Shown: one piece after another, positions 35,625 through 46,400 of the stretch
Position numbering within the stretch: position 1 is the first letter of the stretch
Layout of the letters: each line of letters starts with the position of its first letter
NCBI GenBank assembly: GCA_022072095.1
Contig: JAJVIJ010000013.1
Location: forward strand, 1 to 64,000
DNA length: 64,000 bases
Source of the DNA: Rhodocyclaceae bacterium
Lineage (GTDB): Bacteria; Pseudomonadota; Gammaproteobacteria; Burkholderiales; Rhodocyclaceae
Direction of reading: 5' to 3'
Translations under genes and position numbers: made by a program
Notes under the pieces: generated by a model
What the model was told of the DNA's origin: nothing
Seen by the model: the letters and a program-made list of their open reading frames with translations, nothing else
Databases searched by the model: none

Positions 35625-37319
35625 TCAGGCGCTGTAGGACTCGGCGATCTTGGTGATCAGCTCGTCGGCGAAGGCCTGCATGTCGGTGCCGATGTTCTTG
35701 ATCCGGCTGGCCAGATAGTTGTAGCCGAACAGCGCCGGGATGGCCACGCCGAGGCCGGCCACGGTCGCGAGCAGCGCCGCAGCGATGCCCGGTGCGATGG
35801 CATTGACATTGACGTCGCCAGCCGCGGCGATCGCCGCGAACGTGATCATGACGCCGACCACGGTGCCGAGCAGGCCCAGGAACGGCCCGCCGGAAATGGC
35901 GATGGTCAGCAGCACCATCTGCTGATTCAGCCGCTGGCTCTGCCGCACCAGCGTCGCATCCATGCTGGCCTTGACCGCGTCGATCGCCTGTGGCGTCAGC
36001 GACAGCGTCTGGCCGCGTTGCCGGTAGAGGTCGAGTCGGTGGCGCAGCTCGCGCACGCCGGTGTCGTAGATCGCGTGCAGCGACGAGCGCTGGAGCGCGC
36101 TGTCCGAGGCCAGTGCCGTCAAATCGTCCGTCAGCTCGCTGAAGCGGGCGATGAAATCCGCGTTGGCGCGTGCAGTCACGGCGATGAAGCGCGCCTTGCC
36201 GACCATGACCGCGACGCTGACCGCGAACATCACCAGCAGGATGCCGATCACGACCCAGGCATCGGTGGTCAGATTGTCGATCAGGATGCCGAAATACGAA
36301 TGTCCGCCGGACGACTCGCCGGCCTCGTCGGGCTGCACCACGACCAGGCTGCTCTCGATCCCTTCCGCGGCAAAACGTGCGCGCACCCAATCCGGGCTGC
36401 GTGCGACGCCGTCGATCTGGAGCTCGTCCACCTCGGCCGCCAGGCCGGCACCGATGACCACTTCGCCGGGCAGCGCCGGCAGCGTGGCGGCGGCACTCGC
36501 CACTTCGACGCCATCGACGTAGATCGCGCTGCGTTCGCCCAGCGTGAGCGCGACATGCTGCCAGGTGCCGACCTTCAGCGTGCCACCACTGATGCGCGCA
36601 TTGCCGACCTGCGCGATGAGCCGGCCATCGACCATCGACCATTTCAGCGTGCCCTGCTCGAACAGCGTGCCACTCGCGATCGCCGACGGACGCAGCCACA
36701 TCGACACACTCAGCGCGCCGCCGGCCGTGCGCGCCAGTGCCGCGGACGGCCCCAGACGCAGGGCGTCACCGGCAAAGGTCGAGGCGCCACCGATCGCGCC
36801 CGGCGTCGCCTTCAATGAGGCGGGTGGCGACACCGGCACCTTGTTGCGGCCTGCATCGACCGGGCTGTCGCCGAGATGCAGCACGGCGCCCGTGGCCTCA
36901 TCATAGGTGCCGGCCACATCGGCCGCATCGCTCGCATCCGGGTTGCCGTGATACAGCCATAGGTGCTGCTCGGCGTTGTTCGCCAGGATCTTCGGCACGC
37001 GCACCCAGACGAGCGCGATGCCATTGGCGGCGTCGAACTGTTCGACATGGTGTGCGAGCGGCGTCTTGTCGTCGGCGGCGACGAAGCGCAGATCGCTGCC
37101 GTCCGGCTTGGCCTCCTCGAAACGGAAATTGCCGCTGTGCAGGCGCACCAGCACCGGCAAGGCGTCCACCGGCTGGCCCAGATCACCGCCGCTGGCGCTG
37201 CTGTCCAGCGACACGCGCTCGCGATGCTTCCAGGCCGCATCCCACCAGGCCGAAGCCACCGTGGACATCACCAGCAAGCCGAAACACAGCAAAATGGACT
37301 TGATGCGGTTTGGGTTCAT
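35625..37319 (-). CDS. ExbB/TolQ/MotA-type proton channel fused to DUF2341 and LamG-like domains
   Basis: The 564-residue fusion starts with a signal peptide (to about residue 24) and a DUF2341-like segment (WWDAAWKHRERVSLD, PVLVRLHSGNF, to about 140). A concanavalin/LamG-like domain (about 165-325) carries LSVSMWLRPSA and WQHVALTLGERSAIYVDG. The ExbB part follows: a membrane helix near 350-370, a cytoplasmic helical region, then GPFLGLLGTVVGVMITFAAIA and a final helix around GIAAALLATVAGLGVAIPALFGYNYL. Classical ExbB has no such periplasmic sugar-binding-like head. The head could sense or grip a ligand near the motor. It lies 97 bases after the tpsA stop. Confidence 0.85.
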   Translation of the reverse strand: MNPNRIKSILLCFGLLVMSTVASAWWDAAWKHRERVSLDSSASGGDLGQPVDALPVLVRLHSGNFRFEEAKPDGSDLRFVAADDKTPLAHHVEQFDAANGIALVWVRVPKILANNAEQHLWLYHGNPDASDAADVAGTYDEATGAVLHLGDSPVDAGRNKVPVSPPASLKATPGAIGGASTFAGDALRLGPSAALARTAGGALSVSMWLRPSAIASGTLFEQGTLKWSMVDGRLIAQVGNARISGGTLKVGTWQHVALTLGERSAIYVDGVEVASAAATLPALPGEVVIGAGLAAEVDELQIDGVARSPDWVRARFAAEGIESSLVVVQPDEAGESSGGHSYFGILIDNLTTDAWVVIGILLVMFAVSVAVMVGKARFIAVTARANADFIARFSELTDDLTALASDSALQRSSLHAIYDTGVRELRHRLDLYRQRGQTLSLTPQAIDAVKASMDATLVRQSQRLNQQMVLLTIAISGGPFLGLLGTVVGVMITFAAIAAAGDVNVNAIAPGIAAALLATVAGLGVAIPALFGYNYLASRIKNIGTDMQAFADELITKIAESYSA

Positions 37320-37416
37320 GGCGCGGTCGGCAAAAAGGCGGCATTGTCCGCGGCCAAGATTGCAGGCGCTTGAACGCTGCCCGCCGTCATGACCCTATGT
37401 CGGCCGTGCACGCAGA

Positions 37417-40400
37417 TCATTTCTTGCCATCCTTCTCGTCCTTGTCTTCGTCCTTGCCGGCCCCCGGTTCCGCACCCAGGCCGACGACCTCCACCGTCAG
37501 CAAGGCCGTCGCCGACGGATCGATCGCACCCTGATTGCCGGTCGCCGCCTGTGCCACGCCTTCTGCCTGGCTGGCGGTGCTTTGCGTGGTGTTGCCGAGC
37601 GCGGCCGGTGGCGCCACCGGCGCCGGCGGCGCCGCGACGCCGACCACGCCGCTCCCGGCCTGGATGTTGTTCGCGCCCAGCACCGCCTGCGCGGCGATCC
37701 GCACCTCGCCGCTGGAGCGGATGCCGGCATCGCCGGCATCGACGACACCCGCCGGAGCGAACAGCAGCACGTCGCCGTCGGGCGCATCCGGTTTGGCTTT
37801 CAGCGTGCCGATCCCCGAACCCGAGACCGTCGCCGAGATGTCCAGCACCAGCGCATCCAGGCCCTGTTGCTTCAGTTGTGGCGGTGGCGTCGCCGCAGCC
37901 GTCTTCGCTCCGCCGCCGGCGTCGATGTCGCCGCGCGAGGACCAGATCATCAGATCACCGCCGCCCAGCGTGAACACGCGCGACTGATTCACGAGAAAGT
38001 CATCGCGCAGCGCCGCGCGGAAATCACCCTGTCCGATCACGAAGATGCCCTGCTGTGCCGGCGGCTTGCCGATGTTGCCGGGGTTGGGCAGGCCGACATG
38101 GACCTCGCCGAAAGGGACCAGCACATCGATGCCGCCGCCCTGCTCGGTCTTGAGCTGGCTGTAGAACAGATTCAGCGAACCGGCGCCGGTGTGTGGATAC
38201 AGCGCGGCCAGCGCATCGAAGCCGGGCTGGAAGGCATTCGATCCGTGCTCGCCGCCATCGATGCCGGCCTGGCGCAGCGCGGCGAACAGCAGGTCGTTCA
38301 GCGCGCCGCGCTCGGCACCGTAGAAAGCTTCGCGCCGCGTCGCCGGCAAGGCTTCGAAGGCTGCCAGCGCCTCGGCCAGTCCATTTGGCCGCATGCCGGT
38401 CTCGGCCGCAACAAAGCTCGCCAGTGCGTCGCTCAGGCCGCTGCTCATCGCGTCCAGCCCGGCCGCGGCGCGCAGCGGTGACGAAGCCGGGTCGTTCAGC
38501 CACCTGAGCAGGCCGGCGAAGTCCGCACGCGTGCTGCCGGCCTGCACGACGAGGCCGGCACCGCCCTCGGGCAGGAAGGGATTGATCAGATTGCCACGGG
38601 TCACGACCCCGGCGGCGTTGCCCATGTCGATGTCGCGACCGGCGAGCAGTTGCGCCGAGCCGGCACCGCCGATCACGAAGCCCGCGTCACTCGGGATCAG
38701 GTTGCCCTGGGCATCGCGCTCGGTCGTGAAACGGATGTCACGACCGGCGATCACCTGGCTGAGCCCGCCAGCGTCGAGGTGCTGGGCGACGAAGCCGGCG
38801 TCGACGATGTCCCGCCCCGCCGACAGCACGACCGGCTTGGGCGACACCAGCATACGCCCGGCCACACGGCCGACGATGTCATCCAGCGCCGAGACGATGC
38901 TGACCGCGCGCGCCGACCGCGTGCGCGCGAGCTGTGGATCGTGGGCACGGCCGCCTTCGAGGAAATCGCTGCGGACGATCTCGTTTTCCCAGGTGCCGCC
39001 CGCGACGGCGCCGGGCCGGAGCGGCGACAGGATCGCCGCCGGATCCGAATCGACCATCTTGATGGTGTCGGCCACGCTCACGCGGTCGCGCGCCAGGATG
39101 GACAGTTCTGCCCCGGCCGATGGCAACAGCACCATCGGCCCGGCGATGTCCACCCCGCCCTGCGGGGCATGCAGCGCCACGCTGGGCGGATAGGCCATGC
39201 CATCCTGGTTGGTGTTCACGGCGAAGGCCGTGCTGCCGTCCGTCGAGCCATTCAACAGCGTGATATCGCCCGCGGTCGAGGTGAGCGCGAGCGCGCTGTC
39301 CGCGGCATAGGTGGAAAAGTAGGCTGTGCGGTTGCCGGCGGTATTCGTGCCGACCTGCGGCAACAACTGCGGCGTCGCCACCCTTTCCAGCGTCGCGTCG
39401 CCACGGCTCCGGATCTCGGCGCTCGCCTCGCCGAGTGCGATCAGCGTATGCACGGGCGTCCCCGTCGCCGTCTGCCAGTCGCTGCCCAGCCTGCCGCCGG
39501 CGGTCACGCGCAGGCGGCCGCGGCCGGCATAGAGTGCCGCGCTGAGGATGTCGCCACCGGCGGTCACGCTCAGATCGCCGCCACCGAGCACGACCATGTC
39601 CTCGGCCCGCGGCACCTGGCCCACGGTACCGAACACGCGGCCGGTGGTCGCGACCGAGGCGCCGAGATCGCGGATGTCGCGACCGGCCTCGATCGTCAGA
39701 TTGCCGCCGCCGAAAGTCGCGACTCCCTGCTTGAACTGGTCGAAGCGCACCCACCAGGTCGGAAAGCGCTGCAAGGCGGGGCTGCCGCCCTGCAGGCTGC
39801 CGTCTTCATTGACCCGTCCCTGACGATACTGCCAGGACGTGAACAATTGCGGCGGCTGCGCGGGCGAGGGCCCGACGAGGTCGCGCTGCACGCGGATCGA
39901 GACATCGCCGCCTTCCTTGGGGTACTCGGCGCGCCGCCCGCTGATCTGCGTCTGCGCCTCGAAAGGCGCGCCCCGCGCATCCGCAATGCCGGCGGTATAG
40001 ATGGTCGAGGACGGGTCGCCCAGGATCAGATCGCGGCCGGCGGCGATGTCGATCGAGGCGCGGCCGCTGCGCACCAGCTTGCCTGGCTCGATGCGCACAT
40101 CGCCATGAGCTGCCGCGTCCAGCATCGCCAGCGCGCCGAGCGAGCGAAACGACGCCGCCGCAAGATCGGCACCGGCCGCGATGCGGTAACTCCAGGCGTC
40201 GCCGGTGCTGTTCAGCAGCCCCGAGGCGCCGGCCGACGAAAAGCCGTCCGACAGCGAGCCGGCGAAGATCACGTCGCCCTGCGCGCGCAGGCTCAGCGTG
40301 CCGGCCTCACCCGCCGTGCGCAGCGCCGTCAGGTTGGTGTCGGCGTCGATCGACAGATTGCCGGTGCTGCGCAGTTCGACATGCGGGCGCACATGGAAGC

Positions 40401-43400
40401 GCGTCGGGCCAGGGTCCGCGGCCGGCGGCAAACCGAGCGCACCGCGGATCGCATCGGCATGACTCATGAATGTCGCGTTGTCCGCCGCAAACGCCGCCGT
40501 ATCCAGATGATCGGTCTCGATCACCTTCGTGCCCTCGACATGGACATCGGCGGCACCTTCGATGCTGCCACCCGCGGCACGGCTGATGGCGACGCCATCG
40601 CCGGCGCCAGCACCGGTACGCGCCGCACGCAGGCTCACGCGCCCACCGGTCGCCGCACTGCCGACCGCGACGCCGACATCGATCCGGCTCGTGGCGCCGA
40701 GCTGGATCGAACCATGACGCAAATCGCCCGCGGCCGACAGCGCCGGCGTTGCCTCCAGCACCACCTCGCCGCCACGGCCGCGTGTGCCGAAGGCCTGGCC
40801 GATCACCTCCTCAGCGCGCGCCAGCAAGCTGCCCGCGATGACGACGTCGCCGCCGCGCACGCGCACGCCGTCCTGGTCCAGCTCCGGGCGCGCGCTGAGT
40901 TCGATGCGTCCACCGGCCGGGCCCGAGGCGTCGATGAGTCCGCTGATGCGCACATCACCGGCATCCGCGGACAGCGCGACTTCGCGTGCACGGATCGCAT
41001 CCGTGAGCAGCAGGTCACCCTGACGCGCGCGCACCCGGCGCGCCTCCTGGAACGATGCGGTCGCGGATGCCACCGCATCCAGGCCGCCGACGAGCTCGCG
41101 CGCATCCAGCTCGAAACGCCCCGAACGCGGAGACGGCAGCGTCGCGTCGGCGGCGGCCTCCGCCGCGCCCTGCAGCACGCCTCCGAGCGCCACCCGGCCG
41201 ACGGGCGCCGCCAGCGACAGGCTGCCGGCATCGCCGCCGCCATGCCCCGAGACATCGAGCACGGCGGCGGCCCTGCCGGCCTCTGCGCCTTCGACGATGA
41301 CGTTGCCTGTCTGCGCGTACACATCGATGCGTCCGGCCGCGACCGGCGCCTGACTCGGCCCCAGCGCCACGCCCATGCCCGCGACCGAGGTGCGCGATCC
41401 GGCCCTGAAGACGATGTCGTCGCCGGCCTCAGTACCGGTCGCGACCAGTCTGAGCAGGCCCGCTGGCAGATCGATGTCGCCGGCATGCTCGATGCTGCGG
41501 CCGGACAATTCCAGTTTCCCACCCAGCGCCGAGAGCGGCAGCGCCATCGCCGCGGACGAGGGGCCCGTGCCCAGCGTCAGTGCACCGGCCGCGACCAGCG
41601 CGTGATCGGCACCGGCCGTGGCGCCGACGCGGCCGGCGCTGATGGCGACGCTGCCGCTCAGTTCCGCTCGCCCCTGCCCCGTGAAGCTCAGCGTGCGCGC
41701 GGCCTGTAGCGTGCTCTGGCCGAAGCCCGAGCTGCGGAACACGCCATCGGCGAAGACGATGTCATCACCCGTCAGCGCCAGCCTGCCCTGGCCGGCCACG
41801 ACCGGGTCGGACAGGGCGCGTCCGGCGGCGTTGCCGAGCACGATGCGTTGCGCGGCGAGCGCCAGCGCCGCGCTGTCGCTGGCCGCGACCAGGCCGGCAG
41901 CATCGATCGCCAGTTCGCTCATGCCGGCGCTGCCCAGCGTCACGGCACCATGGACGAACATCGCGCCGTAGCTCGCGAGCGCGAACCGATCCAGCGTGCC
42001 AAAGCTCGCCAGCTCGGCGTTCGAGAATGCGATGCCATCGCCGGCCGGCGCCGAATCGCCCAGGCCGATGCTGCGCGCGGACAAGGCCAGCGCACCGCCG
42101 CTCTCGGGTAGTTCGAGCGTGCCGGCGCGGCGCGTGGTGCGGCTCGCGTCCAGCATCGCACTGCGCGCCACCAGCCGCGCGCCGGCGCCGATGTTCAGAT
42201 CGCCGCCTGCACCCGGTGCCTCCGTGCGCACCAACCGCCCCTGCTCGCCCGCCGCGAGGCGCAGCAGCGCACCGTCGCCGACGATTGCAAGGTCCTCGCC
42301 CGGAATCGACGATGCGGTGGTGGCGGCCAGCACCGAGCCCTCGCGCACGTCCAGGCGCTCTTTCGCCACCAGCAGCAGTTCGCTGGCGCGCAGTGCCAGC
42401 GCGGAATGGATATCGACGGCGGGGGTATCGACGATCAGCTCGCGCGCGGCGAACGGATCGTCGGCATCCAGCCGCCAGCCGCCGGCGACCCGCGTGCGCG
42501 TGGCGCCGAGCAGCAGGCTGTCGGCGCCGATCGCGGCCAGTCGTTCCGGCGCCACGGTCACATAGCCAATCAGCTCGTCGGCGCTGACCGCGAGTTTCGG
42601 TGCGGTGATGTCCAGGCGCGCGCCGCGGCGCCCGGCCTCATGCATCGAGTTCAGCACGCCATCCAAGCGCAACGCGCTGCCGGCGCGCAGCGCCAGGCTG
42701 CCGGCGTCGCCCGGCAGTTCCGCGGCCGGGGTGCCGGCATAAAAGCGGCTCGCGAGCGACTCGACATACTCGGCGCGCCGGCGCACCTGGCTGCCGTCGA
42801 GCACATCCACCATCAAGCGGCGCCCGCTCGGGCTCGACGCGCCGCCGACGGTATGCACCAGCCGCTGTGCGGCGACACTGAGGATATCGTCCGCGCGCAC
42901 GGTCGCAACGCCGGGAAGCGCGTCGATCATGTCCGTGCGCAGCGTGATCAGCCGTGCCCCGGGCAGCAGCGCGTAGCGCGCCGGCAACAAGGTGTAGTCC
43001 CCGGCCGGCAAGCCGGCTGCGCCGTCGAGCAGGCGGATCGCGTCCCCCGGCTTCAGCCCGCCCTGCCCGGCCGACAGCAAGTCGTAGGGTGCAAGGCCGT
43101 CATGAAAGCCGGGCAGGATGGCGTAGCGGCCCGCGGCATTCGCCGGATCGAGGATGTCCTTGCTGCCGCCGCGCCCGGGGATGAACTCGGTCGCATACAG
43201 ATCGCCGCCGCCGGCGACATCGACCACCGCGTTCGCGGCGAGCGTCACGCGATCGGCGGCCAGGCTCACGGATTTGGCCGGTGGCGTCGCGTAGTCGACC
43301 TGCACCGCGCCCAGCGGATAGACCCAGTCGCGCCCGGAAATCACGGTCTGGCCGAAAGGGATCGTCTGGCCGCCGCCACCGACCGCGGTCAGGCCGCCGG

Positions 43401-46400
43401 CCTCCAGCCGCACCTCGCCGTTCGGTGCCGGCACCGCGTCCGCACGTGCCGCCGACGACGTCGTGCGCGTCAGTGACTCGCTGCGCAGCGCGATCGAGCC
43501 GAACGGCGCATACAGATTGCCGGCCTGCACGATGTTCGCGGCCTGGGCCGTCAGCGCGCCGCCAGCCGAAAGTGGCGTCGCGGCAGCGGGTCCACCAGCG
43601 GGTCCACTACCGAGAAAGCGCAACCAGCCATCGGGCCGGTTGTGCAGCGCCAGCGTGAACGCGCTCGCGCTGGTCGGATAGATGCGTCGCCCTGCGACAT
43701 CCAGATCGCCACCCGAGATCAGGCCGCCTTGCAGGCGCACGTCGGTCACCGTCGAATCCGGATTGACATCGTGCACCACGCCCGAGAACCGCAGGTCGCC
43801 GCGCGCGGCCAGCGACACCAGACCGAAACCGCTGATGCTGAGATTGCCCAGCACATCGACGACATCGCCCGTCGCCGAGAACGTGCCCGTGCCGCCGCTC
43901 GCCGGCGCCTGCGAAAACAGGAACTGGTTCAGCGGATCGCCGTTCTGCAGCCGCAACGAATACGCGCCCAGCGCCACCGACGCCTGCGGCTCGGCCACCA
44001 GATTGGGCGCGTCCAGCAGCAGGCTGCGCGGTGCGGTGTAGGCGCTGCTGCCGGCGAACAGGATGCGACCCTGGGCGCCGATGTCGACATCGGCGAAGCC
44101 GCCGGCAGCCAGGCGCGACCAGGCCAGCACGCCGGCACCGGCACGGCTGGCCGCATCCAGCGGCTGGCCCGGTGCCATGGCTGCGGTGCCCGCATCCAGG
44201 TCGCCGCCTATGCGGATTTCGCGCGGCCGCGTGATCGCCGCCGGCTGCTGCGGCGTCGTGATCCACGGCGCCGCCTGCGTGAGCCGCATCGTGAACAGCC
44301 CGCCGAGCGCGCCCGCCCCCCCGGGACCGGCCAGCAGCGTGGCGTCGCTATAGATGCCGTCCAGCGCCTGCATGCGGATCGTGCCGCCGTCGCTCGCGAG
44401 CAGGGTCTCGGTGCGACGGCCGCCGACGGCCGGCAGATCCAGCCACGCCGTGGCTCCGCTCACGTTCAACTGCGCGCCCGCCTGCGCGATCACGAAGCCG
44501 CGACGGTTGTCGAGCTCGATGGTGCCGCCCGACAGCAAGTCGCCATCACGGAAATTGAGGCCCGGGGTCGGGCGGAAATGGCCCGACGCATCCAGGCGCG
44601 CACTCGCCGTCAGGAAGATCGCGCGTGCCGGATCGAATTGATCGAGGCTGGCGTCCGCCGGGCTCATGCCCAGCGTGATGCGCCCGGCGGGCGCGCTCAG
44701 GCTGCCAGCCACGGTCAGCCGATGCTCGCCGGCGAGTTCGATCGCTCCCTGTGGCCCGGCCGTCAGCGACGCACCCTCGCGGATGTCGAGATCGCCGTAG
44801 ACCGTCGACCGCGCACTGAGCGCGATCGTCACCGGCCGACTGCCGTCATCCGCATGGCGCACCGGTGCGGACAAGGCCTTCAGCGGCTGTCCGCTCGCCA
44901 AGCCGACGGCCGAATTGGGAAGTTGCAGGGATTGCGGCTTCGGCTCGATGCGCGCACCGGCCGCGACCAGCAGGCCATCCTCGCCGTTCAGATCGAAATG
45001 GCGAAAGCCGCCGCGATCGAAAAAATCGGCCGGCAGCGTCAACAGTTCGCCCACGGTCGCGATGCCGCCGGTCGCGACCACTTGCAGCCGCGAGGTGTCC
45101 AGCGTCAGCATGCCGCCCGCGGCGGCCTGGCCGGCCCAGGCGCTGCCGTAGGCCGACAGGCTCCCAGCCAGTGTCAGCGCCGACAGCTGCGGGCCGCTGC
45201 TGCCGAAGCGGCCGCTGCCGAGCGTGATCGCGCCGCCCGCACCCAGCTTCATGCTGCGATTGCTTTGCAGCCAGGCGCCGCCATCGGCCGCGAGCACGCC
45301 GCCGGCGGCGAGCCGCAGATCGGCGTTCGCCTCGAGCGTGATGCGACCGCCATCGCGCACGATCGGCCCGGCCAGCGTCGATCGCGACATCGATCCGATC
45401 CAGTCGTTCGTCCAGGTGCCGGACACATCCAGCGTGGCGCCCGCCGCGACCTCGATGTCGTGATCGGCGGGCGCGACCGAGGCATCGCCGAACACCGTCT
45501 GCGTGCGCAGTGTGATCTGCCCGCCGGGTGCGCGCAGCGCGCCGCCGACGCTGATTTCGCGTGCCGTCAGCGCGAGCTCGCCGAACGCCGGCAGATTCAG
45601 TTCGGTGCCGGCGGGAATGCGGATGGCGCCATCGCTGTAGACATTCAGGCGGCTGAAGCCATCGCGGCTGAACAGCGAAGTCGGCAGGGTCAGGAAACCG
45701 GGCGCCAGCGCCTCGGCGCTGAGCGCGCGCACCGGCAGCGTCGCCGCGAACTGCACTTCGGGCGTCTGCAAGGCCGGGCCGGCGGCGTTGCCGATCAGCA
45801 ACCGCCCGCCACGCGGGCGCGTGTCCGCCGTGCGCTGGCGTATGCCCGCCGTGCTCAGGCCGAGCAGACGGCCATCGAGCGCGAGCCCGTAGCCGCGAAT
45901 CGCCAGCGTGCCGGCGTCGCGGCCCTCCATATAGGCCAATTCCTGCCGCAGCACCGTCTTGAGCCCGGCGTAGCGGGTCTCCGGCGAGGCCTGTGCGACC
46001 TCGACCAGCCGGCCGGCGGCCGTGACCAGCATGGTCACCGGTACCGCACCGCCCTGATAGGCGATGCTGCCGCCGGAGACATCGACGGTCGCGTCGCGAT
46101 GGATCAGCACATCGCCCTCGGAAAACAGGCTGATGTCGCCGCCGCGCGCCGACTTCTCGGCGATGCCGCGCGTGAGCGCGCTCCGGTAGGGTTCGATGTT
46201 CGCCAGCGGCGTACCCTTGCGCAGGTCCACCCAGATTTTCTGGCCGTACAGCGGCCGGCCGTAGGCCGGATCGCGCTGCAGCGGCGCATCGGCGAGTTCG
46301 GCGCCGCGCAGTTCCACCTCGACGACCTGGCTTGCGACCGGCACCGCGACGTCGCGCAGGCCGGCGCTGTCGATGAGGGCGCCGCGCCCGAGATAGATGC

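Noticed and set aside
34932..36818. 628-codon plus-strand frame opposite the exbB/exbD genes
   Set aside because: Rich in His, Asp, Arg and Gln with no motif; antisense shadow.
38650..41709. 1,019-codon plus-strand frame opposite tpsA
   Set aside because: Same reasoning: antisense of repetitive GC-rich coding sequence, no motif, no start signal.
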